This document shows, piece by piece, positions 34,341 through 45,539 of a stretch of DNA of 64,000 bases (its first letter is position 1; every line of letters begins with the position of its first letter). The notes beneath the pieces were generated by a model. The model worked only from the letters and a program-made list of their open reading frames with translations, had not been told where the DNA came from and searched no databases. The DNA is from Glycine soja (lineage: Eukaryota; Streptophyta; Magnoliopsida; Fabales; Fabaceae). A program made the translations under genes and the position numbers. The DNA is taken from positions 35,036,913-35,100,912 of the forward strand of contig NC_041018.1 in the NCBI RefSeq assembly GCF_004193775.1, written 5' to 3'.

Positions 34341-35413
34341 TATTTTGGTCGTATCACTAGTTGATGCAGAATCTCCAACATACCCCCACAGGCCTAGGAT
34401 TGGATATCTTGAGCCCAAGTTTATGGGATTGGACATCTACAAGTGGTTTGATAACAACCCGATATTAGATGGCCTAATAGGCTTAACATTGATATGATAA
34501 GTTCTAATAACATCTTAGATTTTAGATTCAAGCCTAACTAAATCCCACAAAACTAGCATGTAAGGTGAAGGTTTCCCTGACATATATACTTTAATTTGGC
34601 CATATTCCTAATCAATGTGGGATCTTCAATACACCCCTACACATTGAGGATTGGGCATTTCAAGTATGAAGTTTGCATGACTTGACATCTACTAGTGGTT
34701 CAATAACAACCCGATGGCAATTGACTCAATAAGCCCAACAACAATCGCTAAGATAGGTTTCAGTACCATCTTATAATCTTTAGTTCAAGCTTAACTCAAA
34801 CCTTATAAAAACGTCTTGTAAGGTGAGGGTTACTCCCACCTATATACTTTAATTTGGAAATATCTCTAGCCAATGTGGGATCTCCAACACCCTCCCCTCA
34901 TGTTAGGATGGAGCATTTCAAGTGTGAAGTTTGCAGAACTTGATATTTGTAGGTGGTATGATAAACAACTTGATAGGCCTTACACCAATTAGGATAGATT
35001 CTGATATGATCTAACAGTTTAGGTTTAGGCCTAACTCAACCTACAATATCGACTTGTAAGGTGAGGGTTGTCATATGCTTATATACTTTTTTTTTGTATC
35101 CCCCTTGCTTATATATTTTAATTTTATCATATCAGTAGTTGATGTAGGATTTCCAACACCCTTCTCACATGAAGGACTAAATACCTTGAAAGAAGGTTGC
35201 ATGATTGAACATCTGCGAGTGGTCAAATATCAATCCAATAGTGGGCACCCGATAAGCCCAACAACAATCATTATGATAGATTTTGATATCATCTTAGAAG
35301 TTTGAACATAATTCAACCTTATAAAATTGCATGGCTTGTAAGGTGATGATTGTTCCTTACTTATATATTTTAATTTTGATATATCACTAGTCAATATAAG
35401 ATCTTCAACAAAA
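34341..35413 (-). repeat. Four tandem units (about 250-270 bp) each with a USE-like box and TATA box
   Basis: Read on the minus strand, each unit has an upstream-sequence-element-like box (ATCCCACATTG in the two best copies, at 34881-34871 and 34623-34613) then exactly 24 nt then TATATA (34846-34841 and 34588-34583). The more diverged copies at 35150-35140/35115-35110 and 35402-35392/35367-35362 keep the same 24 nt. Downstream each unit continues with CCTCACCTTACAAG-like sequence and a T-run. The consensus RTCCCACATCG plus TATA about 24 nt away is the plant U6/U3-type (Pol III) snRNA promoter plan; the Pol II type is about 10 nt longer. No snRNA sequence follows. A fifth, badly decayed box lies at 34372-34382. 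Confidence 0.7.
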
Positions 35414-36773
35414 ATGAAATAACTTGTTCAATAAAATTTAAGTAAAAGTTTGATGTTATTCAATAAATAAAGAAAGTCACTATTATTAGTAACAAACATG
35501 AAGTTATTTCAATGTAACTAGTAATTTTGAGTTTCAGATTTTAAATATATAGTTACAATTAAATATAGTTAATATAATTGTCTCTCATAGAGGATATTTA
35601 TTGTTTCATAAAGAAAATATCATTACTACTATTCTTATAGATTTGTTGAAAATTGTTTGTGGGAGTAACATGAGAACATGACTCTTCTTTTGACCTAAAT
35701 AGGGTTCTATAGTTGGCCGGTGAGTGGCAATTCAAATTAAATTAAGGAATAGTTCGGGGCATGAACTTGGATGAATAATTTGGTAAGTGATTTCCTTGAT
35801 ACTTGCATTGAATCATTTGTGGTGGTGGGTTGGGTTTGTCGCTTTGTCCCGTGGTAACGCATAAAAGGAGTTGGCTGCGTCCCAAGTTGGCTATCATAGA
35901 TTGTGGTTCAAATTCAAAGGGATGCTAACGTGGGGGATACATCATTGGCAGGTTCATGAACTGCTTTCAAAGTGATTTGAATAACGCAATTTTCTTGAAA
36001 TCTCTTCATAATTGCTCCCCTCCTCCTCTTGAAGTTACAACTATCAGTCACAGTGATGATGGTCCACAAAAGTATATTCAATATCAACAACGAATTTGGT
36101 GCTAAGAAACATTATGACTTTTTACTATTAACGTGCTTAAAAGTTAATTTCAATAAAATAAGTAGTTTTATGCAAATAAAAAGGTTTGCTTATGTTATAA
36201 GAATGCATATTCAGTAAATAATTTATATAAGTGTATAGTTGTTTAACAATAATTTTTTATTTAACAAATAGCATAATTAAGAGAACATCAATCTTTAGAA
36301 TGTAAAATTAAGTTCGAGCAAAGTGCAAGTTGAAGTCAACGGTAGTTTGAGTTGATAAATTGTTGACCTAATTTCGGGTCGTTTGTTTAAGTTTTTCCTC
36401 ATCAAATAATAATTTTTTTAAAAAATATAATCACATTTTTTTTCTTTCAAAAATAACCACTCAATTATTTATAATAGACACACTTCTTTTTTAATCTTAA
36501 ATAAACTAATCCTAATTCTTACGAGTGAGTCAATTGAATTAAAATTTCTAAACTTAAGTTTAATTAAACTTTATTTTATAAATTATTATGATTATTAAAT
36601 TTAACCCATACCGTTATAGGTCGTTTAGGTTGGGTCAGGTTATTAGCACAACATCATTTTCTGCCTCTATGTTATTAGTCAATTTCTTATAATTTTGTCA
36701 GCTTTTGTAAAAAAAAAAATTGTCCGTTTATTATTTACTTATTGAACCTAATTTGTTGAGGCAATTCTGAATA

Positions 36774-36807
<34 letters not shown>

Positions 36808-38300
36808 ATTAACAACTTAAATACTAAATTACATTTCAAAATTATTAGTATCTAATATTGGACAAACTCCAGCACTAATGTCCTGATCAAATATTTATAT
36901 TTATAAGATAAATTTTTGGAGGGTACCTATTTAATACATTTATCATTTTATAAAAATTCCAATAATTGGGAAAATGATTTTATTGTCTGAAGAAAGCTTG
37001 ATTCTTTTTTCTTTTCAACAATTTTCTCAATTAAGTCTCTCTTTTCAGTATAAAAAATATTTTCTATTTTTATTAGTAACTATACAAATTCTAAATTCTG
37101 TTCATTTTTTTTAAAGTTATATGACAATTAGTATTTTAGTATGTATAATTCACATGGTAAATTTTTATTTAGTATAATTAAATTTTTTAATAATAAATAA
37201 TTTTAAATATATACGTATATTATGATTAAAATACATAAAGAATAAATATTTGAACATATAAATTATAATTTAAGATTATTTTTAATTATTGATAAATTTT
37301 TAAAATATTAAATTTTAATTTTTTAAAAATTAAAAATGATAAAGTAAAATAAATAAAAAATTATTTTTAATATAAAAAAAATTATTCTCATAGAAAGAAA
37401 AATTCTTAACAATATCCTGATTGTATCTCATTTGATAACTATTTTAATTTCTATGCAAATGTTGATCAAATAAAATTTTAATTATCCCCTACATGTTTTT
37501 TACAATAAAAAATAAATATAAAGTGGTATGTTTTAATTATTAGTTAAAACATAAATATTATTTAATTCGAAACAAAACCTCACATATTTTTTATTTTCAC
37601 TTTTTATTTTTACAAATTGTTATAAAAATAATTTAAAATATGTTTGTGATTATTAATAAATGCTCAAATTTTATCTTTCTTTTTTATAATTTTTTTGTCA
37701 TTTTTATTCTCTGATAAAACAAAAATTTTATTTTTGATGCTTATCACTTTATTTTAATTTCTAATAAATTAATGAATTTTTTATTTACTCTTTTATAAAT
37801 TTTTTTATTGTTTTTTTTATTTAGAACGAAACACAAAGTTAATTAATTTATCATAAATCATAAATAGTGACAAAAACTAAAATTAAAATTATTATTTTTT
37901 TAGAGATTCAATATAAAAAAATTATGAAAGTATAAATATAAAATTTAATTATTTATTAAGGATAAAAAATATTTTAGCCTAAAAAAATTTATCATTTAAC
38001 CTTTTACATTTCATATACAAGTTTACAAAATAAATGTTAAAAACAGCACAATATCATCAATAAAAGCAGAAACTAGTAACTACCCCTAAAAAGAAGACAA
38101 ATGCTACAAACCATCTTTTCATATTAAAAATGAACATTAAAATCAACTCATAAAAAAAGAGAGAAAAATAAAACCCACGAGCCACATTGGCATCTGGTTT
38201 CTGGTTTTTGGTGGTGGGGGGGGAAAAAGAATATTACAAAAAAACCCCACTATGCACAGATACATTGCATGTAGGAAACCGTTCAGTGTACGGGAATCTC
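35414..38300. other. AT-rich intergenic DNA upstream of the EBF1-like gene
   Basis: No coding region recognised. About 35690-36030 is clearly less AT-rich than its surroundings (for example GTTGGCTGCGTCCCAAGTTGG) but shows no reading frame I can name. 36776-36806 is an (ATT)n tract. 37000-38100 is very AT-rich. Confidence 0.45.
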
Positions 38301-38310
38301 TTTCTCTTTG

Positions 38311-38589
38311 CCATAAAAGCCTTCCTTTTCCCAAACACTAACCCTTCATTAATTTTTTTCTCCAACTCTTCTCTGTTCTTTTTTTTTGCCCTATCTAATT
38401 AGGGTTCCCGCGATTTCAAACCTTAATTTCTTCGATTACTCTCTCTTTCCATCTCATGCGTTCTTGCTCTCAACAACAATCACCCACCGCCATCGAAGTC
38501 TTCGTTCTTTTCTTCTTCTTCACTCTCCTTTTTTCTCTCGTTCGAGGGTTCTTTCGTGGGGAACCCTGCAGATTTCACCACTCGTGCAC
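38311..38589 (+). promoter_or_regulatory. Probable core promoter and 5' leader of the EBF1-like gene, with an upstream ATG
   Basis: A TATA-like CATAAAAGCC lies at 38312. The sequence then becomes pyrimidine-rich (TTCTTCTTC, CTCTCTTTCC) as in plant 5' leaders. An upstream ATG at 38456 opens a frame that is out of phase with the main start at 38590 and, after splicing, runs past it to a stop at 39493. The transcription start is not known, so whether the upstream ATG is in the mRNA is inference. Confidence 0.5.
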
Positions 38590-41121
38590 ATGTCCAAAGT
38601 TCTCGGCTTTTCCGGTGAGTTCATCGATTCCGAGCGTTTTTTTTATCTGATTTGCGTGATGGGTGTTCCGTTTTGCCCCGTAATTTTGTGGATTTTAGAT
38701 TTTTGGGTTATGATTTTGCGGTGTATAGAAGGTTATTCGTTGATGATGATTATAAAAAGAATTGATCTTTTGGGGAAAAAAGTTCATGGATTGACCTTAG
38801 TTTTTGTTTAAAAAAATATGGGTCATGGATGATCATGTGGGGTAGATGGGGTAGTAAAGATTTGGGATTTTGAATTGGGTGATTAAGATTTTGTTTGATG
38901 TATGGAGGTGATCTGATTTTATTTATGAATCGTTTTGATTTCTTAGAGGAGCTGATAGGAGGTGTAAATATATTCGTAGTCTAATTTGTTGACGACATAG
39001 TGAGATATATTTAGCACGTGATAGGTATTTTTTAAGGATTTTGTGTTTTGTGATCTTTGCAGCCGATGGTTCTTGTTTAGTAGATTGTTTTGTATGTTAG
39101 GATTTCTATTGTTTGTTAAAAAATTTCATTTATGAATAGATACTTAGATATGCTATGTTTATGTGTTGAATTTGTGCTTTTCTGACGTTGTGAATATGTT
39201 TGGGTTCTCAGGAGTTGACGATTTTTGCCCGATGGGATCAATATATGCCAACCCCAAGGAAGCAAGTTTCTTCTTGCCTCTTGGCCCTCAAGTTGATGTA
39301 TACTTTCCTCCTCGGAAGAGATCGCGTGTCAACACTCCATTCGTTTTCGATGGAGAATGGTTTGAGCAAAAGCCGAAAACCTCTGTTGAAGCCTTGCCAG
39401 ATGAGTGTCTCTTTGAGATCTTTAGGAGGTTGCCTTCTGGGGAAGACAGGAGTGCATGTGCCTGTGTTTCCAAGCGATGGCTTATGCTTCTAAGCAGTAT
39501 TTGCAAAAATGAAATCTGTGTTAACAAAAATGCCACTGTAGAGACCATTGAAAAGGAGGGTGATGATGTAGAATTTGGAGGTGAGGGATATCTCTCTCGA
39601 AGCTTGGAAGGAAAGAAGGCAACAGATGTTAGACTAGCTGCCATAGCTGTTGGGACTTCGTCTCGGGGAGGATTGGGGAAGCTCTCAATCCGTGGAAGCA
39701 ACATGGTTCGTGGGGTGACTAGTCATGGTCTCAAGGCTGTTGCTCGTGGATGCCCTTCTTTGAAGGCTCTTTCTCTATGGAATGTTGCTACCGTTGGTGA
39801 TGAGGGCCTAATTGAGATTGCTAATGGATGCCACCAGCTAGAGAAGCTTGACCTTTGCAAGTGCCCTGCAATTACTGATAAGGCTTTGGTTGCAATTGCA
39901 AAGAACTGCCAGAATCTGACTGAGTTGTCATTTGAATCTTGCCCTAACATTGGTAATGAAGGTCTACGAGCTATTGGGAAGTTATGCTCCAATCTGAAGT
40001 CCATATCCATCAAGGACTGCACTGGTGTTAGTGATCACGGAATTGCTGGATTGCTTTCTTCAACTTCTTTGGTTCTATCAAAGGTGAAGCTCCAGGCATT
40101 GACTGTTTCAGATCTCTCTCTAGCTGTTATTGGTCATTATGGCAAGTCAGTTACTGATCTTGTCCTTAATTGCCTCCCAAATGTCAGCGAGAGGGGGTTC
40201 TGGGTCATGGGTAATGGTAATGGATTGCAGAAGCTAAAATCACTTACAGTTGCATCTTGCAAAGGAGTAACAGATATTGGGCTTGAAGCTGTAGGAAAGG
40301 GTTGTCCAAATCTGAAAATTGCACACCTCCACAAGTGTGCATTTCTGTCAGACAATGGGTTGATGTCATTCGCCAAGGCTGCTTCATCACTTGAAAGCCT
40401 ACGATTGGAAGAGTGCCACAGAATTACCCAACTTGGGTTTTTTGGTGTCCTTTTTAACTGTGGTGCAAAATTGAAGGCTATCTCTTTGGTGAGCTGCTAT
40501 GGGATCAAAGATCTGAACTTGGTGTTGCCAACAGTATCTCCATGTGAATCACTTCGGTCGTTGTCTATCAGTAACTGTTCTGGATTTGGCAACGCCTCCC
40601 TGTCTGTATTGGGAAAGCTGTGCCCTCAGCTTCAGCATGTTGAATTGAGTGGACTTGAGGGAGTGACAGATGCAGGGCTTCTTCCACTCCTTGAGAGTTC
40701 CGAGGCTGGTTTGGTTAAAGTGAACCTTAGTGGTTGCACAAACATTACCGACAAAGTAGTTTCATCCTTGGCCAATCTGCATGGTTGGACTCTTGAGAAT
40801 CTAAACCTTGATGGTTGCAAAAATATCAGTGATGCTAGCTTGATGGCAATTGCTGAAAACTGTGCATTGCTATGTGATCTTGATGTCTCCAAGTGCACAA
40901 TCACTGATGCTGGGATTGCAGTCCTGGCACATGCCGAACAGATTAATCTGCAAATCCTTTCTTTGTCAGGTTGCACTTTGGTCTCAGACAGGAGCTTAAC
41001 CGCTCTGAGAAAATTAGGCCACACCCTTTTGGGACTAAACATCCAACACTGCAATGCAATCAACAACAGCACGGTTGACACACTTGTGGAGTTTCTCTGG
41101 AGGTGTGACATCCTCTCCTGA
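38590..41121 (+). CDS. EBF1: EIN3-binding F-box protein 1-like (F-box plus leucine-rich repeats)
   Basis: Two exons, 38590-38614 and 39212-41121, give 644 residues; the join G|GA restores MSKVLGFSGVDDFCPMG. In Arabidopsis EBF1 and EBF2 are the substrate receptors of a nuclear SCF E3 ligase that ubiquitinates EIN3 and EIL1 and so keeps ethylene responses off. Visible features: basic PPRKRSRV (about 41-48), the F-box LPDECLFEIFRRLPSGEDRS (about 70-89) through CVSKRWL that docks to the SKP1 adaptor, then from about 155 to the end a run of some 16-18 Cys-type LRRs (motifs such as LEKLDLCKCPAITDKAL). Length is close to Arabidopsis EBF1 (628 residues). The N-terminus resembles EBF1 more than EBF2. 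The frame is open and conserved with no breaks. An alternative in-frame start inside the intron (near 39163) is rejected because the spliced N-terminus matches the family. The single 597-bp intron after codon 8 is typical of the family. Confidence 0.95.
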
Positions 41122-41885
41122 GCTGAAAGAAGAACTAATCTCACTTGCAATTTAGGCCAGGATCACATCATGCAGGAAGCTTGTTATGCTTAGTGTTGCA
41201 CAGTAGTTTATTTTAGGTCCTTAACAGGTCTTCATCATCCAGCGACTTGGTTCCTTTTTACCGGAGTGTGCAGTCATTTAACTCTCATTTTTGCAGGTTC
41301 CTTCAACAGGAAATCTGTTCTTTTTGGCATCCATTGCCACCTTTTAAATGGCTGCATATCTGAGAACATAGCTACCGGGTTCTGGAGTTAGGAATCTTTG
41401 TTACTGGTGTTGGCACCTGATGTTTTTAGCTCGGCTTTGCATCGGTTTTGCCACCATGTGTGTCTTAGTTTTCTAAGTTTTTACAGCTACCTGTACCACT
41501 GTATCAGTCTTTGTTTACCAAATGTGTCATGTGGTTGAACTATGTTCTTCACATGATGTTTGGGTATCAGTTTTACTCGAAGGGCAGGTTAGAAGTTTCA
41601 GTGTCATGTGCTGTTATTAGGGTGGTTGCAGTTGTCAAGGTCGGTGTTTATGAAGTCTTGTTTTTAGGGGCTTGGCTGTGGCAGCAAGCTATATAGGTCT
41701 GCCATAACCACAACCTTTTTGTCCCTTTGGGAAGGGTTGTTATTTTTACCAAGTCCTAGTTTTTTAAGGCTTCATTTTTTTGAACTTGGCAACTGCTCCT
41801 CCTATATTGTCTAATGATGTTCATACCTGCCCTTTGTTCTGTATGTTATGAAATGTAATGAAATAAATAAAATTTTCAGTCTCAT
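41122..41885 (+). promoter_or_regulatory. Long 3' untranslated region of the EBF1-like gene with U-tracts
   Basis: At least nine runs of five or more T lie in about 760 nt: 41255, 41288, 41321, 41423, 41478, 41661, 41716, 41743, 41759 and 41774. In Arabidopsis the EBF1/2 3' UTRs carry clustered poly-U motifs through which EIN2 represses their translation in response to ethylene. AATAAA at 41862 is a plausible polyadenylation signal. The 3' end is inferred. Confidence 0.6.
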
Positions 41886-42830
41886 TCCAAGTTGCTAGAA
41901 CAGATGTGATGGTATCTCCCTAAACTTTGATTATACCCTTTATACTTACTAGTTAGAAGACTTAGCACGCTAATTAAGTAATATTTATCCATATGGAGAA
42001 GCTTGATACATCTAGATTAAGGTTAAAATGTAAGGAACTTTTGTAATAGATCTAGCAACCTAGTGGGCGAGATTCCTACTAACTCAGATTGTACGAAGTC
42101 TTGTACAGTGTTTGAATGAGTTAATTGGAGACAAGTGATAGCAATAAGAAATAGGGGAAGAAAGAGACAGAAATAAGTTGGGAAATAAAGTTGAAATAAG
42201 ATGGAAAAAAAAACATCTATTGTTTAGATAGATAGAAAGCAAGAGTTGAGTAAAAATTATTAGAGGAAAAGAGTAAAAACAATAAGTTATAAGTATATTG
42301 ATAAAACTTAAATTTGTTGTTATAAAGAAACATTTATTGAATATTTTATATGCTTTATATTTAAATAGAATAATATTTAACATTAGGAATCATTAAAAAT
42401 CAATACTTAGCACCTCTCCAATTCTCTTACTTTCAGTATTAACATTGAGTATCTTTTTCTCTCTCCTCTTCCTATTTTCACCCAAATAAATAATTTATAT
42501 TTCATTCTCTCCTCTTCAATTACCTCCTTTCTCAATTTCATCTCAAACAATTACACTGTTGCAGCTAAGATTTTTTTCTTTCCAGGAATTAAATTCGTGA
42601 TTTTCATGTCACAACTCAAAAGGCACTAACTTGATCCCTTTATCGTGGAGTTAAGATTTATCCTCCAATTTTTAATAGATTTTTTTTATATATAGAAAAT
42701 TTAGGAGTTTTCGCGAGTTAAAATTTGCAATTCGACTTATCATGATGTTGTACACACGTATGGGGAAATTTTGCTTGTTGAAGAGTTAGTTGGGACAATG
42801 GGACCAGAGAGAACAGAGTTATGTAGTGAT
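41886..42830. other. Intergenic DNA, no gene seen
   Basis: AT-rich DNA without a recognisable reading frame or long repeat. Confidence 0.5.
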
Positions 42831-43284
42831 TAGACATGATAGTTGACCGGGTACGAGTTCGAGATTACCTGACTTTTTTAATGAGAGTTGAAGACGAGAA
42901 TGTCATTACCCGTCCCGATGATAAAATTATTAAAATTTTATTAATTATTTGTTAATTTTTTTTTATAATTTTTACATAATTTAAGATTATTTTCTTGATG
43001 ATTTTTATAGATAAATGCGCTGCAAATACTAGTAGTTAAAAATAAATGTAACAATTATTTTCTTTTTAAATCATATTTTTAATATAATTATTTTACAATT
43101 TTTTTTTTACAAATCTAAACCGGAGATGGGTCGGGGACCAAGATACCCAATACCTAACAACAGATACGGAGATGAGGTAATAAAATTTAACCTGTTGGAT
43201 ATCAAGGACAGGTATGAATATATGCTGGGAAGTCAGGATCAAAGACTGGGGAGACAATACCCGTCCATCCCGTTGCCATGTTTA
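42831..43284. mobile_element. hAT-like non-autonomous element, about 450 bp
   Basis: The left end TAGACATGATAGTTGACCGG is diverged-inverted to the right end CCCGTTGCCATGTTTA. Both ends carry short GC-rich CCCG/CGGG motifs (CATTACCCGTCCCG, ATGGGTCGGGG) typical of plant hAT termini. The 8-bp flanks (GTAGTGAT and GTAGCTGT) agree at five or fewer positions, so the target duplication is weak. The open frame at 43126-43314 lies across these motifs and is not a gene. Confidence 0.45.
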
Positions 43285-44524
43285 GTAGCTGTACTTGACC
43301 AACTTACGGTATAATTTTGTGAATCGTGGAGCCTGCCTTTGCACAAGCTTTGAACTTTCGTATCCTTCTGGACTTTAGCTTGCATTCCAATCAGTTTATT
43401 TTGGAAAATATTCATTTATTTTTATTAATTTTCTAACATTTTTAAATATTACTTATTTTAATTAAAACTTCCTAGTTAAGTTCTTGGAAATGTATATTAC
43501 AAGTGTATGTAAATCAATAAATTGATGACATTATTTCACCTAATCATTCATTTCACATTCAAATTTTATATATGTAACTGCATTTGAATATTAAAAACTA
43601 ATAATTTAATGATTTATAATAATTTTACTTATCTCGAGCATGATTAGCTTGTGTTGAAAATAGCAAAAGTTTATAGAAATGTATGAGGTGGTCTTTGATT
43701 GCTAATGGTCCAATATTTTTATTGTCGGATGTTATGATGCAAAGTTTAAAAAATATTAAAATGATTTATTGACTAATTAAGACATGTGGTCGGAAATTCA
43801 AAGATGAGAAGGGTCATCATCAAATGGGTAATATTGTCATAGAATTCAAAAATGGCACATGCACCTTCACATGCATTGTTTGTGTAAAGCAATCATTCAT
43901 GCACCTCAAATTCCGAAGCTTCCCTTTGCGTTTCTAGCACTGCTTGCGATGAGACAGGAACAGGAAAATTGAGCCTGGAAGACAAGCCCCACTTGGGGGC
44001 CACTAGTATAATTTCAAAGGAAATTGGATGATTTTGGTTATGGATTCTCGAGAGCATAAAATCCAATTATCTAATCAGCAAGATTATTATTAGAGAAATT
44101 ACAACCATATCCTCTAAAATTTAGTGTAATTACATAAATATTTTTCTACTTTTTTAACTATTCCTTTCACCTCTCTTTTAGGGTGTTATTATAATAATAT
44201 TTGAAGGAGTGTTAATGTATTGTGTGTAAACATATAAGAAAATATTAATGTAATATTTTTTAACTTAAAGGAAAATTAATATAAGAAAATAAAATAGACT
44301 TAAATATATTTATGGTTTTTATAATTTAATATTTTTTATTTTTGTTTTTGTATTTTTTTTATAATCCTTAAAAAATATATTTGTTTTGTTTTTGGTTTTT
44401 AAAGTATTTTAAATAACACTTTGAACAGTAAAAAAATTAAATATTAAATAGTAAAAAAAATACTATTTAAAATATTTTAAGTACGAAAAACAAAATAATA
44501 AAATTAAAATTTTATTCAAGCTAA

Positions 44525-44559
<35 letters not shown>

Positions 44560-45212
44560 TAAACCTCGTGAGGTATTGCTCTTATTATTATTGTCATTAT
44601 GCCAAAATGTTATTAATTGTTTTGCGATTGAGAGATCGATAACGGACAAAAAATATCACGCCCTGTTTGATTAGAGAAGCATTTATGATTTTATTCAATC
44701 AATTGATGAGCTTTAGTGGCAAATCCGTAGTGGTTAAGGGTATCCAATGAATTGAACCATTCTTTTATCGTCAACTTTTGTATAGTGTATCTATTATTAG
44801 GGTTAAGACTTTGATACATTAACGCCAATTTATTGATTGTTGCCCCCTGTTTTCTGTTTACAAAGAATATAGACAGAATACTTCTCTCAAACTTGTAATC
44901 CTTGTGTCAAAGGATGCTTCCTTATTGATTCTCTTTCTTTTGTGGTTATAAATAAAAGAAAGAAAAAGATATTGTTTGATTCTTGTTTAAAGTGTATACA
45001 TCTCATTAAGATCGAAATTAAAGGAAAAAAATGTGAAAAATACAGAAGAAAAGTAAGAGAGATTTAGAAATAGGATAATTATAAATCCTTCTATTAACTC
45101 CTTAATGCTTTTTATTTTTATTTTTTATGTTTCCAACATATTAAACACCTATTTTATAGAATATTTGGATAAATGTTGACAACATTAATTTTGAATGAAA
45201 TTGATTTTAAAG

Positions 45213-45213
<1 letters not shown>
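43285..45213. other. AT-rich intergenic DNA with MITE and microsatellite, no gene seen
   Basis: 44297-44520 belongs to the MITE family noted at 26640. 44526-44558 is (TA)n running into (CA)n. About 43900-44000 is less AT-rich but shows no recognisable product. Confidence 0.5.

Positions 45214-45279
<66 letters not shown>
45214..45279. repeat. (AT)n microsatellite
   Basis: Uninterrupted TA dinucleotides, about 33 repeats. Confidence 0.95.
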
Positions 45280-45280
<1 letters not shown>

Positions 45281-45539
45281 CATTTTTATTATAAAAATAA
45301 GTTAGCTGCAAACTTGTATGATTTATTCAACGCAAAAACCGTCCATAATAGGGTAATTAGGATAGTTACATAAAATTATTTGACCTACCTCAAACATAAA
45401 ATAGAATAACATATTACTAACCAATGATCTAATGTGTATCAAACATTAGATAGTATAAAAACTTATTATCTTCTTATCTTGTTATCTCTTTTCCAATCCT
45501 TAAATTTTAGGTTAATCTGTTTTTATTTAATATTTTCTT

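Noticed and set aside
39163..39211. An in-frame extension upstream of the EBF1-like exon 2
   Set aside because: It is intron sequence without an ATG at its start; the short exon at 38590-38614 gives the family N-terminus MSKVLGFSG.
39288..41150. Several open frames antisense or out of phase within the EBF1-like exon
   Set aside because: Shadows of the LRR coding sequence, with no conservation expected on the other strand.
43126..43314. 62-codon frame
   Set aside because: It lies across GC-rich terminal motifs of a hAT-like element and has no protein signature.
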